Part shown: piece after piece, positions 1-7,429 of the stretch
Layout of the letters: every line of letters begins with the position of its first letter
How positions within the stretch are numbered: position 1 is the stretch's first letter
Assembly (NCBI RefSeq): GCF_011806525.1
Contig: NZ_JAAVKI010000004.1
Span: forward strand, 487,638-551,637
Source of the DNA: Thalassospira sp. HF15
GTDB lineage: Bacteria; Pseudomonadota; Alphaproteobacteria; Rhodospirillales; Thalassospiraceae
Direction: 5' to 3'
Length of the DNA stretch: 64,000 nucleotides
Notes under the pieces: model-generated
Seen by the model: only the letters and a program-made list of their open reading frames with translations
Databases searched by the model: none
Told to the model about the DNA's origin: nothing
Translations under genes and position numbers: made by a program

Positions 1-691
1 GAAGCATATCAAGCGTGGTAAAGCGGGTCGGGATAATGCCCATATCCTTGCCCTCGGCAACGATCCGGTCCCAGATCATCCCGGCATCCTGACCGCGACA
101 GAAAATCTCGTAGCCGCGTTCACCGGTATAACCGGTACGCGAAATCATCACCGGCGCGCCAAACAACTGGGTCTGCATATGATGGAAATAGGGCAGATCA
201 CGAATGCCCGGCACATATTCCGCCAGATAATCCACCGCAAGCGGACCTTGCAGGGACAAATCATGCAGGTTGTCATCAAAGCGAACCGATACGTCACGGC
301 CGACTGCCGCCTTCGTCAGTTCCTCATGCCCGGTGCCCGATCCGTGAACGACCATCCATGAGTTCGGCCCCATACGATAAATCACGCAATCGTCGGTGAA
401 CTTGCCCTGATCATTGAGCATGCAGGCATAGACCGATTTACCGGGATAGATTTTCTCGACATTACGCGTGGTGGCATAGTCAATCACGTGGGAGGCATGC
501 GCACCGGTGATGTGAACCTTTTTCAGGCCCGATACATCCATGATCCCGGCCTTGGTGCGGATTGCGATATATTCCTCGTCCCAGTCCTTGTCATAGGTCC
601 AGGCGGTTCCCATGCCGCTCCAATCCTCAAGGTTGGAACCAAGCGCACGATGCCGATCGGCAAGGGCTGAAAATCTCCAGCTTGCAGTCAT
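1..691 (-). CDS. GcvT-family aminomethyltransferase-like protein (3' end outside window)
   Basis: About 230 N-terminal residues are visible; the gene runs off the left edge. The translation begins MTASWRFSALADRH and contains the GcvT-type folate-binding signature regions, including GIMDVSGLKKVHITG near residues 48-62 and a conserved RTGYTGERGYEIF segment near residue 190. Proteins of this family bind tetrahydrofolate and move a one-carbon or methyl group onto it; the true substrate cannot be read from the sequence. The ATG at 691 is chosen because an AGGAGG ribosome site lies about eight bases upstream. It is transcribed divergently from the XRE regulator and the amidotransferase operon, which suggests that these genes share a one-carbon or amine pathway. 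It could be a glycine-cleavage-like T protein, or part of a demethylase for a methylated amine. Confidence 0.8.
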   Translation of the reverse strand, partial: MTASWRFSALADRHRALGSNLEDWSGMGTAWTYDKDWDEEYIAIRTKAGIMDVSGLKKVHITGAHASHVIDYATTRNVEKIYPGKSVYACMLNDQGKFTDDCVIYRMGPNSWMVVHGSGTGHEELTKAAVGRDVSVRFDDNLHDLSLQGPLAVDYLAEYVPGIRDLPYFHHMQTQLFGAPVMISRTGYTGERGYEIFCRGQDAGMIWDRIVAEGKDMGIIPTRFTTLDML

Positions 692-775
692 AGTGATGGC
701 CTCCTGATATGATCGCCTTTGCGCACAATCAGCGCGCTAATACTGGCTTATTTTGTTCCATATTTTGGCGGCAAC

Positions 776-826
776 TTGTTCGCGAACGCAATAATTATTT
801 TTCATATTATTCAATTTTTATTCCTC
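776..826. promoter_or_regulatory. Candidate operator region between the GcvT-like gene and the XRE-cupin regulator
   Basis: The 397-bp divergent gap 692-1088 has an AT-rich core. It holds a perfect palindrome GTTCGCGAAC at 778-787 and the 14-mer AATTTTTATTCCTC at 813-826. Both motifs recur upstream of the amidotransferase gene (TTCGCGAA at 1861-1868; AATTTTTATTCTTC at 1832-1845). Sharing two motifs between the two promoter regions suggests binding sites for the adjacent XRE-cupin regulator. This is inference from pattern alone. Confidence 0.45.
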
Positions 827-1088
827 AAAGGCTATTTTCTGCGGCATTGCAGCAACTTCGCCCAACGCCATTGGTATAAGTAATTGGCAAATATTCTTTC
901 CCTGCAGTTGATAAATATTTCCTGCCAGTGTAAGTCATGGCTATGGCGTATCTGCGACCCGAAATGGCAAAAGCCCGGGCACCATACGACCGACATATAA
1001 GCAGACCCCATCAAAGGGGCCGCGCGAGGAAACCAGAAACGAGCAGGACCCGCACCGGGACAGAACCGGTGACGGAGGATAAGCCAGC

Positions 1089-1793
1089 ATGGCACAGACC
1101 AAAAAAACACAATCACCGCAGACCGACGCCAATAGCGATCAAGGATCAGGCATGGACACTATGAGCAAACCCGTCGCCCTCACCCAGGACCCGCATGCGC
1201 TTCGTGAACCCAAGGAAAACAATCTGGAAATCGCCATCGGCCATGAAGTTCGTGCGCTTCGGAAGAAACTGGGCATCACGATTTCCGATCTGGCGTCTGC
1301 GACCGGGATTTCGATGGGGATGTTGTCCAAGATCGAAAACGGTGTGACATCGCCGTCACTGACATCGCTTCAGGCATTGGCAAGTGCGCTGGGTGTGCCG
1401 CTGACCGATTTCTTCCGCCGTTATGAAGAACCGCGCAATGCGGTCTTTGTCAAAGCGGGCGAAGGCATTGCGATTGAACGCCGCGGCACGCGTGCCGGCC
1501 ATGAATACAATCTGCTTGGCCATATCGATAACAACACCAGCGGCGTGGTGGTTGAGCCCTATTTGCTGACCCTTACCGAGGAGTCGAGCAGCTTCCCCGC
1601 CTTCCAGCATGAAGGCATGGAATTCATCTATTTGCTTGAAGGTGAAGTTCGTTACCGCCACGGCGATCAGCTTTACTACATGAAAGAAGGCGACAGCCTG
1701 TTCTTTGATGCCGATGCCCGTCATGGCCCGGAAGAACTTCTTTCATTTCCAATACGTTATCTGTCCATTATCTGCTATCCCGCCCGGGGATAA
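1089..1793 (+). CDS. XRE-family transcriptional regulator with C-terminal cupin domain
   Basis: The 234-residue protein has a helix-turn-helix of the XRE/Cro type at about residues 46-110 and a cupin_2 sensor domain at about 155-230. The two-domain layout is that of PuuR-like regulators, which control genes for polyamine, amine and amino acid use; the cupin likely senses a small metabolite. The first 45 residues are polar and probably disordered. The ATG at 1089 is preceded by GGAGG at a good distance; a second ATG at 1152 is possible. The gene lies between the GcvT-like gene and the amidotransferase operon, so it probably controls both. Repeated motifs in both flanking gaps support this. Confidence 0.85.
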   Translation: MAQTKKTQSPQTDANSDQGSGMDTMSKPVALTQDPHALREPKENNLEIAIGHEVRALRKKLGITISDLASATGISMGMLSKIENGVTSPSLTSLQALASALGVPLTDFFRRYEEPRNAVFVKAGEGIAIERRGTRAGHEYNLLGHIDNNTSGVVVEPYLLTLTEESSSFPAFQHEGMEFIYLLEGEVRYRHGDQLYYMKEGDSLFFDADARHGPEELLSFPIRYLSIICYPARG

Positions 1794-1831
1794 GCATTCA
1801 CCCGGATGAAAAAATCAATTCACTGAGAAGA

Positions 1832-1869
1832 AATTTTTATTCTTCATAGTTGATTCCGCATTCGCGAAC
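1832..1869. promoter_or_regulatory. Candidate operator upstream of the amidotransferase operon
   Basis: This stretch carries AATTTTTATTCTTC (1832-1845) and TTCGCGAA (1861-1868), each matching a motif in the 692-1088 gap. It lies 43-80 bases before the first gene of the operon, where a promoter is expected. Confidence 0.4.
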
Positions 1870-1911
1870 AGGTAGTCTCCATTTCAGAAACAGAATGGAG
1901 ACTGTCCTGCC

Positions 1912-2808
1912 ATGTGCGGCATTGTTGGTTTATTCCTCAAAGATAAAAGTCTGGAACCGCAACTCGGCACTTTGCTGTCCGAAATGCTGGTGACCATGAC
2001 CGACCGTGGTCCCGATAGCGCGGGCATCGCAATTTATGGTGCGGACCAGAATGATCTGGTCAAACTCACGATCCAGTCTCCGGCGCCGGAAACAGATTTT
2101 GCCGGACTGACCGAAGACCTGCGCAAGGCAGGGATCACAAACGCATCGATCCTGCCTAAAAGCACCCATGCAGTAATCACCGTTTCAGGCGATCAGCTTG
2201 ATGCGACCCGAACTGCCCTTGAAGAGCTTCGCCCGGATGTGCGCATCATGGGCACCGGCAGCGCGATGGAAATTTACAAGGAAGTCGGGCTGCCCAAGGA
2301 CGTACTTGAACGTTTCAAGATTTCCGACATGACTGGCACCCACGGCATTGGCCATACCCGCATGGCGACCGAAAGTGCGGTAACCACCCTTGGTGCACAC
2401 CCGTTTTCGACCGGTTCGGATCAGTGCCTTGTGCATAACGGTTCGCTGTCGAACCATAACAACCTGCGCCGTGAACTGACGCGCGAAGGCATCCGCCTTG
2501 AGACCCAGAACGACTCAGAAGTCGCTGCTGGTTATCTGACCGGTGAGATGGCCAAGGGCAAGAACCTTGGCGAAGCTTTGACCAGTGCGCTCGATGACCT
2601 TGATGGCTTCTTCACCTTTGTGGTTGGCACCAAATCGGGCTTTGGCGTTGTCCGTGATCCGATTGCCTGCAAACCGGCCGTGATGGCGGAAACCGATGCC
2701 TATGTTGCATTCGGGTCCGAGTACCGAGCGCTTGTGAACCTGCCAGGCATCGAAGACGCCAAGGTCTGGGAACCGGAACCGGCCACCGTTTATTTCTGGG
2801 AACACTGA
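1912..2808 (+). CDS. Class II glutamine amidotransferase subunit (GlxB/MgsA type)
   Basis: The 298-residue protein starts MCGIVG, placing the catalytic Cys at position 2 as in Ntn-type class II glutaminases. Further glutaminase signatures are TDRGPDSAG, GIGHTRMATES, HNGSLSNHNN and NDSEVAAGY. It hydrolyses glutamine and passes ammonia, or a glutamate precursor, to partner subunits. The next two genes match the other two segments of a split glutamate synthase. The set therefore corresponds either to GlxBCD of rhizobia or to N-methylglutamate synthase MgsABC of methylamine-using bacteria. Sequence reading alone cannot choose between them. The operon promoter probably lies in 1794-1911. Confidence 0.88.
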   Translation: MCGIVGLFLKDKSLEPQLGTLLSEMLVTMTDRGPDSAGIAIYGADQNDLVKLTIQSPAPETDFAGLTEDLRKAGITNASILPKSTHAVITVSGDQLDATRTALEELRPDVRIMGTGSAMEIYKEVGLPKDVLERFKISDMTGTHGIGHTRMATESAVTTLGAHPFSTGSDQCLVHNGSLSNHNNLRRELTREGIRLETQNDSEVAAGYLTGEMAKGKNLGEALTSALDDLDGFFTFVVGTKSGFGVVRDPIACKPAVMAETDAYVAFGSEYRALVNLPGIEDAKVWEPEPATVYFWEH

Positions 2809-2892
2809 TTAACACGAACCCTGTCGGCTGCTGCCACGCGCGCGCTGACCCGACCGCAAGTTATCGCGCGGTCACATAAGGAAGGAACACAT

Positions 2893-3579
2893 ATGCCAGT
2901 GTTTGATCTTGCCACCACCGAATTGCGCGCGCTCAATCAGGCGCTTCATGCGCTTGATAAGAGTGGTGCGTCTGAGAATTTCGAAGTTACCAATCCGCGT
3001 GGCGCCCATGCCGTTGCTGTCGGCATCGACGCCCCGGTCAACGTCACAATCGACGGCAGTGTCGGCTATTACTGTGCGGGCATGAATGAAAAGGCCAACA
3101 TCACGGTCAATGGCAATGCCGGGCCGGGGGTCGCCGAAAACATGATGTCGGGCAAAGTCGTGATCAAGGGCGACGCCAGCCAGTATGCCGGGGCCACGGC
3201 GCACGGTGGGTTGCTGGTGATTGAAGGCAATGCGTCGTCACGTTGCGGCATTTCGATGAAAGGTGTCGATATCGTCGTTAAGGGCAATATCGGCCACATG
3301 TCAGCCTTCATGGCGCAATCGGGCAATCTTGTTGTTCTGGGCGATGCCGGTGATGCGCTTGGTGATTCGCTTTATGAAGCACGGCTTTTCGTGCGCGGCA
3401 CGGTCAAAAGTCTTGGCGCCGATTGCGAGAAAAAGGAAATGCGGGCCGAGCATATCGAAGTGCTGACCAAGCTTCTTGCCGATGCCGGAATTACCGATGT
3501 GAAGCCCGAAGAATTCACGCGATATGGCTCCGCCAGAACGCTTTACAACTTCAATGTCGATAACTTCGACGCCTATTGA
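2893..3579 (+). CDS. GXGXG-domain protein (GlxC/MgsB type, GltB C-terminal-like)
   Basis: This 228-residue protein consists almost wholly of the GXGXG right-handed beta-helix found at the C-terminus of glutamate synthase large subunits. Regular G-x-x-G/A repeats are visible from about residue 35 to 180, for example INGNAG-like and VIEGNASSRCG segments. In glutamate synthase this domain is structural and helps form the ammonia channel. It sits between the amidotransferase and FMN-domain genes, consistent with a three-subunit enzyme. GAAGGA precedes the ATG by about seven bases. The last 45 residues leave the repeat pattern and end in a Tyr/Phe/Asp-rich tail. Confidence 0.85.
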   Translation: MPVFDLATTELRALNQALHALDKSGASENFEVTNPRGAHAVAVGIDAPVNVTIDGSVGYYCAGMNEKANITVNGNAGPGVAENMMSGKVVIKGDASQYAGATAHGGLLVIEGNASSRCGISMKGVDIVVKGNIGHMSAFMAQSGNLVVLGDAGDALGDSLYEARLFVRGTVKSLGADCEKKEMRAEHIEVLTKLLADAGITDVKPEEFTRYGSARTLYNFNVDNFDAY

Positions 3580-3645
3580 TGCGGCACGCTGAACCCGGCC
3601 CAAAAACATAAACTTTGCGGTTCAGCCCAAAGACAGGATCAGAAG

Positions 3646-4974
3646 ATGAGCTACAAAAATCCCGTTACGACGCCGCGCAAATCGGCAACCTTTGATGACT
3701 ACACCCTTTCGGAAATCCGTCGCGCAGCCGCGACCGGCATCTATGACATCCGTGGCGGTGGCGCCAAACGCAAGGTCCCGCATTTCGACGACCTTTTGTT
3801 CCTTGGCGCATCCATGTCGCGCTACCCGCTGGAAGGCTACCGCGAGAAATGCGAAACCGCCGTCACGCTTGGCACCCGTTTTGCCAAGAAACCGATTGAG
3901 CTGAAAATTCCGATCACGATTGCTGGTATGAGCTTTGGCTCCCTGTCGGGACCGGCCAAGGAAGCCCTTGGACGCGGCGCGTCGGCGGCGGGCACCTCGA
4001 CCACCACGGGCGATGGCGGCATGACCGAGGAAGAGCGCGGCCATTCCACCCAGCTTGTCTATCAGTATCTGCCGTCACGCTATGGCATGAACCCACGCGA
4101 TCTGAAACGCGCCGATGCGATTGAAATCGTTATTGGTCAGGGCGCGAAACCGGGCGGTGGCGGTATGCTGCTGGGTCAGAAAATCTCCGACCGCGTCGCA
4201 GAAATGCGTAACTTGCCGATGGGCATTGATCAGCGTTCCGCCTGCCGCCATCCCGACTGGACCGGCCCGGACGATCTTGAGATCAAAATTCAGGAACTCC
4301 GCGAAATTACCGATTGGGAAAAGCCGATCTTCATCAAGGTCGGGGGCGCACGCCCGTATTACGACGTCGCCCTTGCGGTGAAGGCCGGGGCCGATGTCAT
4401 CGTGCTTGATGGCATGCAGGGCGGTACGGCCGCGACCCAGGAAGTCTTTATTGAACACGTCGGTCAGCCGACCCTTGCCTGCATCCGCCCGGCGGTAAAA
4501 GCATTGCAAGACATGGGCATGCACCGCAAAGTACAGTTGATCGTATCGGGCGGCATCCGAAATGGTGCCGATGTTGCCAAGGCGCTTGCCCTTGGCGCAG
4601 ACGCGGTGTCCATCGGAACCGCTGCCCTTGTCGCGATTGGCGATAACGACCCGAAATGGGAAGAAGAATATAAAGAGCTTGGCACCACAACCGGTGCCTA
4701 TGATGACTGGCATGAAGGTCGTGATCCCGCAGGCATCACGACACAGGATGCCGACCTGATGAAGCGGGTTGACCCGATTGCCGCCGGGCGGCGACTGGCC
4801 AACTATCTGAAGGTCATGACCCTTGAAGCGCAAACAATTGCGCGCGCCTGTGGCAAAAATCATGTGCACAACCTCGAACCCGAGGATCTCTGCGCACTGA
4901 ATATCGAAGCGGCCGCCATGGCGGGTGTACCGCTTGCCGGGACCAACTGGGTTCCGGGACAGGGAGGATTCTAG
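3646..4974 (+). CDS. FMN-binding glutamate synthase-domain protein (GlxD/MgsC type)
   Basis: The 442-residue protein matches the FMN-binding catalytic domain of glutamate synthase: GMSFGSLSGPAKEALG near residue 95, GGRPYYDVALAVKAGAD-like phosphate-binding loop near 235, and VSGGIRNGADVAKALALGA near 305. It would carry out the reductive transfer step, making glutamate or N-methylglutamate with the preceding two subunits. The C-x5-C-x4-C iron-sulfur pattern of GltB is not obvious; Cys residues are scattered (SACRHPDW, ARACGKNH, DLCALN). The gene follows the GXGXG gene by 66 bases and precedes the glutamine synthetase-like gene. Confidence 0.85.
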   Translation: MSYKNPVTTPRKSATFDDYTLSEIRRAAATGIYDIRGGGAKRKVPHFDDLLFLGASMSRYPLEGYREKCETAVTLGTRFAKKPIELKIPITIAGMSFGSLSGPAKEALGRGASAAGTSTTTGDGGMTEEERGHSTQLVYQYLPSRYGMNPRDLKRADAIEIVIGQGAKPGGGGMLLGQKISDRVAEMRNLPMGIDQRSACRHPDWTGPDDLEIKIQELREITDWEKPIFIKVGGARPYYDVALAVKAGADVIVLDGMQGGTAATQEVFIEHVGQPTLACIRPAVKALQDMGMHRKVQLIVSGGIRNGADVAKALALGADAVSIGTAALVAIGDNDPKWEEEYKELGTTTGAYDDWHEGRDPAGITTQDADLMKRVDPIAAGRRLANYLKVMTLEAQTIARACGKNHVHNLEPEDLCALNIEAAAMAGVPLAGTNWVPGQGGF

Positions 4975-5060
4975 AACAGTTAACGTACCACCGGACCGGG
5001 TGCGCCCCATGGCGTGCCCGGGCAACCGATGGATATTGAAAAATTCGTCAGGGGACTTCG

Positions 5061-6365
5061 ATGACCAAGGATCTATCAGCCTTTGCCCGGGAACGCGGCA
5101 TCAAATACTTCATGATCAGCTTTACCGACCTGTTTGGCGGCCAGCGCGCCAAACTTGTCCCGACCCAGGCAATCGCCGACATGCAGGAAGAAGGTGCCGG
5201 CTTTGCAGGCTTCGCCACCTGGCTTGACCTGAGCCCGGCCCACCCGGACATGTTCGCCATTCCTGATCCGGATTCCGTCATCCAGTTGCCCTGGAAACCG
5301 GAAGTCGCATGGGTTGCTGCTGATTGCATCATGGAAGGCACACCGGTCGAACAGGCACCGCGCAATGTGCTGAAAGCCCAGATCGCCAAGGCAGCCGAGC
5401 TTGGCCTGAATGTCAAAACCGGTGTCGAAGCGGAATTCTTCCTGATCACGACCGACGGTTCGGAAATCTCCGACCCGGCCGATACCGCCGAGAAGCCATG
5501 CTATGACCAGCAGGCCGTCATGCGCCGCTATGATGTTATTGCCGAGATTTGCGACTATATGCTTGAACTCGGTTGGGGGGCGTATCAGAACGACCACGAA
5601 GACGCCAACGGCCAGTTTGAAATGAACTGGGAATTTGATGACGCGCTTAAAACCGCCGACAAACATTCCTTCTTCAAGTTCATGGTCAAATCAATTGCCG
5701 AAAAGCACGGCCTGCGCGCGACCTTCATGCCAAAACCCTTCCCGGGACTGACCGGCAATGGCTGCCACTGCCATGTATCGGTTTGGGACAATGACGGTGC
5801 CAATGCCTTTGCCGATGATGACATGCCGTTTGGCCTGTCGGCCAAGGGCAAGCATTTCCTTGGCGGCATAATGAAGCATGCGTCTGCCATGGCGGTCATC
5901 ACCAACCCGACGGTTAATTCCTATAAGCGGATCAACGCGCCGCGCACCATGTCGGGTGCGACCTGGGCCCCAAATACGGTCACTTGGACGGGCAATAACC
6001 GAACCCACATGGTGCGCGTTCCGGGGCCGGGCCGCTTTGAGTTGCGCCTGCCCGACGGGGCAACCAACCCCTATCTTTTGCAGGCCGTAATCATTGCGGC
6101 TGGTCTGGATGGCATGGCAACCAATGCCGATCCGGGACAGCATTACGATATCGACATGTATCAGGAAGGGCATTTGATCAAGGATGCACCGCGTCTGCCG
6201 CTGAACCTTCTTGATGCCCTGCGCGAGATGGGCTCGAACGAAGAGCTGCAACTTGCAATGGGCAAGGAATTTTCAAGTGCCTATCTCAAACTAAAACAAA
6301 CCGAGTGGAATTCTTACGTTTCTCACTTTTCCCGCTGGGAACGTGAGAACACACTTGATATTTAA
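5061..6365 (+). CDS. Type III glutamine synthetase family: GlnT or gamma-glutamylmethylamide synthetase (GmaS)
   Basis: The 434-residue protein is of the GlnA catalytic fold, with NDHEDANGQFEMNW, the GNGCHCHVSVWD nucleotide/metal region, and the NRTHMVRVPGPGRFELRLPDG active-site segment. This subfamily contains rhizobial GlnT and the GmaS enzyme that joins methylamine to glutamate using ATP. The placement directly after an amidotransferase/GXGXG/FMN trio is typical of both glxBCD-glnT and mgsABC-gmaS clusters. I lean towards GmaS because the neighbours also include a GcvT-like protein and PurU, but the N-methylglutamate dehydrogenase genes (mgdABCD) are not in the window. A GGGGA-type ribosome site precedes the ATG. 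Confidence 0.82.
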   Translation: MTKDLSAFARERGIKYFMISFTDLFGGQRAKLVPTQAIADMQEEGAGFAGFATWLDLSPAHPDMFAIPDPDSVIQLPWKPEVAWVAADCIMEGTPVEQAPRNVLKAQIAKAAELGLNVKTGVEAEFFLITTDGSEISDPADTAEKPCYDQQAVMRRYDVIAEICDYMLELGWGAYQNDHEDANGQFEMNWEFDDALKTADKHSFFKFMVKSIAEKHGLRATFMPKPFPGLTGNGCHCHVSVWDNDGANAFADDDMPFGLSAKGKHFLGGIMKHASAMAVITNPTVNSYKRINAPRTMSGATWAPNTVTWTGNNRTHMVRVPGPGRFELRLPDGATNPYLLQAVIIAAGLDGMATNADPGQHYDIDMYQEGHLIKDAPRLPLNLLDALREMGSNEELQLAMGKEFSSAYLKLKQTEWNSYVSHFSRWERENTLDI

Positions 6366-6371
6366 TGTTTC

Positions 6372-6418
6372 TGCCCGGCCTTATCTCATTCCCCGATGGA
6401 CGGGGCCGGGCAATTTTT
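6372..6418 (+). terminator. Hairpin with T-run after the glutamine synthetase-like gene
   Basis: A 9-bp stem TGCCCGGCC (6372-6380) pairs with GGCCGGGCA (6404-6412) and is followed by TTTTT at 6414-6418. A shorter alternative hairpin (CCCCG/CGGGG) lies inside the loop. It probably reduces read-through into purU. Confidence 0.65.
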
Positions 6419-6447
6419 GAATATTCCAAACGAGAAAGCCAGACGCG

Positions 6448-7332
6448 ATGAAAAGCTACGTTCTGACTGTTTCCTGCGACTCACAACGCGGGGTGGTTGC
6501 TGCTATTTCCACCTATTTGGCCGACCACGGTTGCAACATTACCGATAGCTCCCAGTTTGATGATCTGGAAACCGGCCTGTTCTTCATGCGGGTTGCCTTC
6601 GTTAGCGAAGAAGGTGTCGATCAAGAAACCCTGACCAAAGGGTTCGAGGCACCCGCAGCAGAACTTGGCATGAAGTTTGAAATTCGTGACAGCTCCGAGA
6701 AGATGAAAGTTCTTCTGATGGTGTCGCGCTTTGGCCATTGCCTGAACGATTTGCTGTATCGTTGGAAAATCGGTGCCCTGCCGATTGATATCGTTGGTGT
6801 GGTATCAAACCACCTTGATTATCAGAAGGTTGTCGTTAATCACGACATTCCCTTCCACCACATCGCAGTCACCAAGGACAACAAGCCCGAAGCCGAGAAA
6901 AAGCTTTTGGATCTTGTCTCGGATTACGATGTCGAACTGATCGTTCTGGCCCGCTACATGCAGGTTCTGTCCGATAGCCTGTGCAAGAAAATGAGTGGCA
7001 AGATCATCAATATCCACCATTCCTTCCTGCCAAGCTTCAAGGGGGCCAACCCCTATCGTCAGGCCTATGAGCGCGGGGTCAAACTGATTGGTGCGACCGC
7101 ACATTATGTAACCGCCGACCTTGATGAAGGTCCGATTATCGAGCAGGACATTGCACGCATCACCCATGCCCAGAACTCGGCTGATTATGTGTCGATTGGC
7201 CGCGATGTTGAAAGCCAGGTACTGGCGCGCGCGGTGCATGCCCATATCCACCACCGTTCGTTCATCAACGGCAATCGCACGATTGTCTTCCCGCCAAGCC
7301 CGGGCAGCTACGCATCCGAGCGCATGGGTTAA
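6448..7332 (+). CDS. purU: Formyltetrahydrofolate deformylase
   Basis: The 294-residue protein has an N-terminal ACT domain (about residues 5-85, beginning VLTVSCDSQRGVVAAI) and a C-terminal formyl transferase fold. Catalytic landmarks are INIHHSFLPSFKGANPYRQA near residue 190 and the downstream ATAHYVTADLDEGPIIEQD, which together hold the Asn/His/Asp set of PurU. It hydrolyses 10-formyl-THF to formate and THF. Length is normal for the family. It follows the amine/one-carbon operon, and an NAD-dependent formate dehydrogenase is encoded 15 kb away, so formate made here can be oxidised. A terminator follows directly. Confidence 0.93.
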   Translation: MKSYVLTVSCDSQRGVVAAISTYLADHGCNITDSSQFDDLETGLFFMRVAFVSEEGVDQETLTKGFEAPAAELGMKFEIRDSSEKMKVLLMVSRFGHCLNDLLYRWKIGALPIDIVGVVSNHLDYQKVVVNHDIPFHHIAVTKDNKPEAEKKLLDLVSDYDVELIVLARYMQVLSDSLCKKMSGKIINIHHSFLPSFKGANPYRQAYERGVKLIGATAHYVTADLDEGPIIEQDIARITHAQNSADYVSIGRDVESQVLARAVHAHIHHRSFINGNRTIVFPPSPGSYASERMG

Positions 7333-7362
7333 AGCGATAAGCCAGCCTACTGATGTATTAGA

Positions 7363-7399
7363 AAAAACGCCCCGGCAAGATATGGCACGGGGCGTTTTG
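7363..7399. terminator. Bidirectional terminator between purU and the IlvD-like gene
   Basis: AAAACGCCCCG (7364-7374) pairs perfectly with CGGGGCGTTTT (7388-7398) across a 13-base loop. The A-run on one side and T-run on the other let it serve both converging genes. Confidence 0.85.
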
Positions 7400-7429
7400 C
7401 GTTTTAGCACTAACACTGCTTGGCGGTTA

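Noticed and set aside
2872..3204. Open frame opposite the GXGXG-domain gene
   Set aside because: It is a mirror of a well-supported gene, has no ribosome site and shows no recognisable domain.
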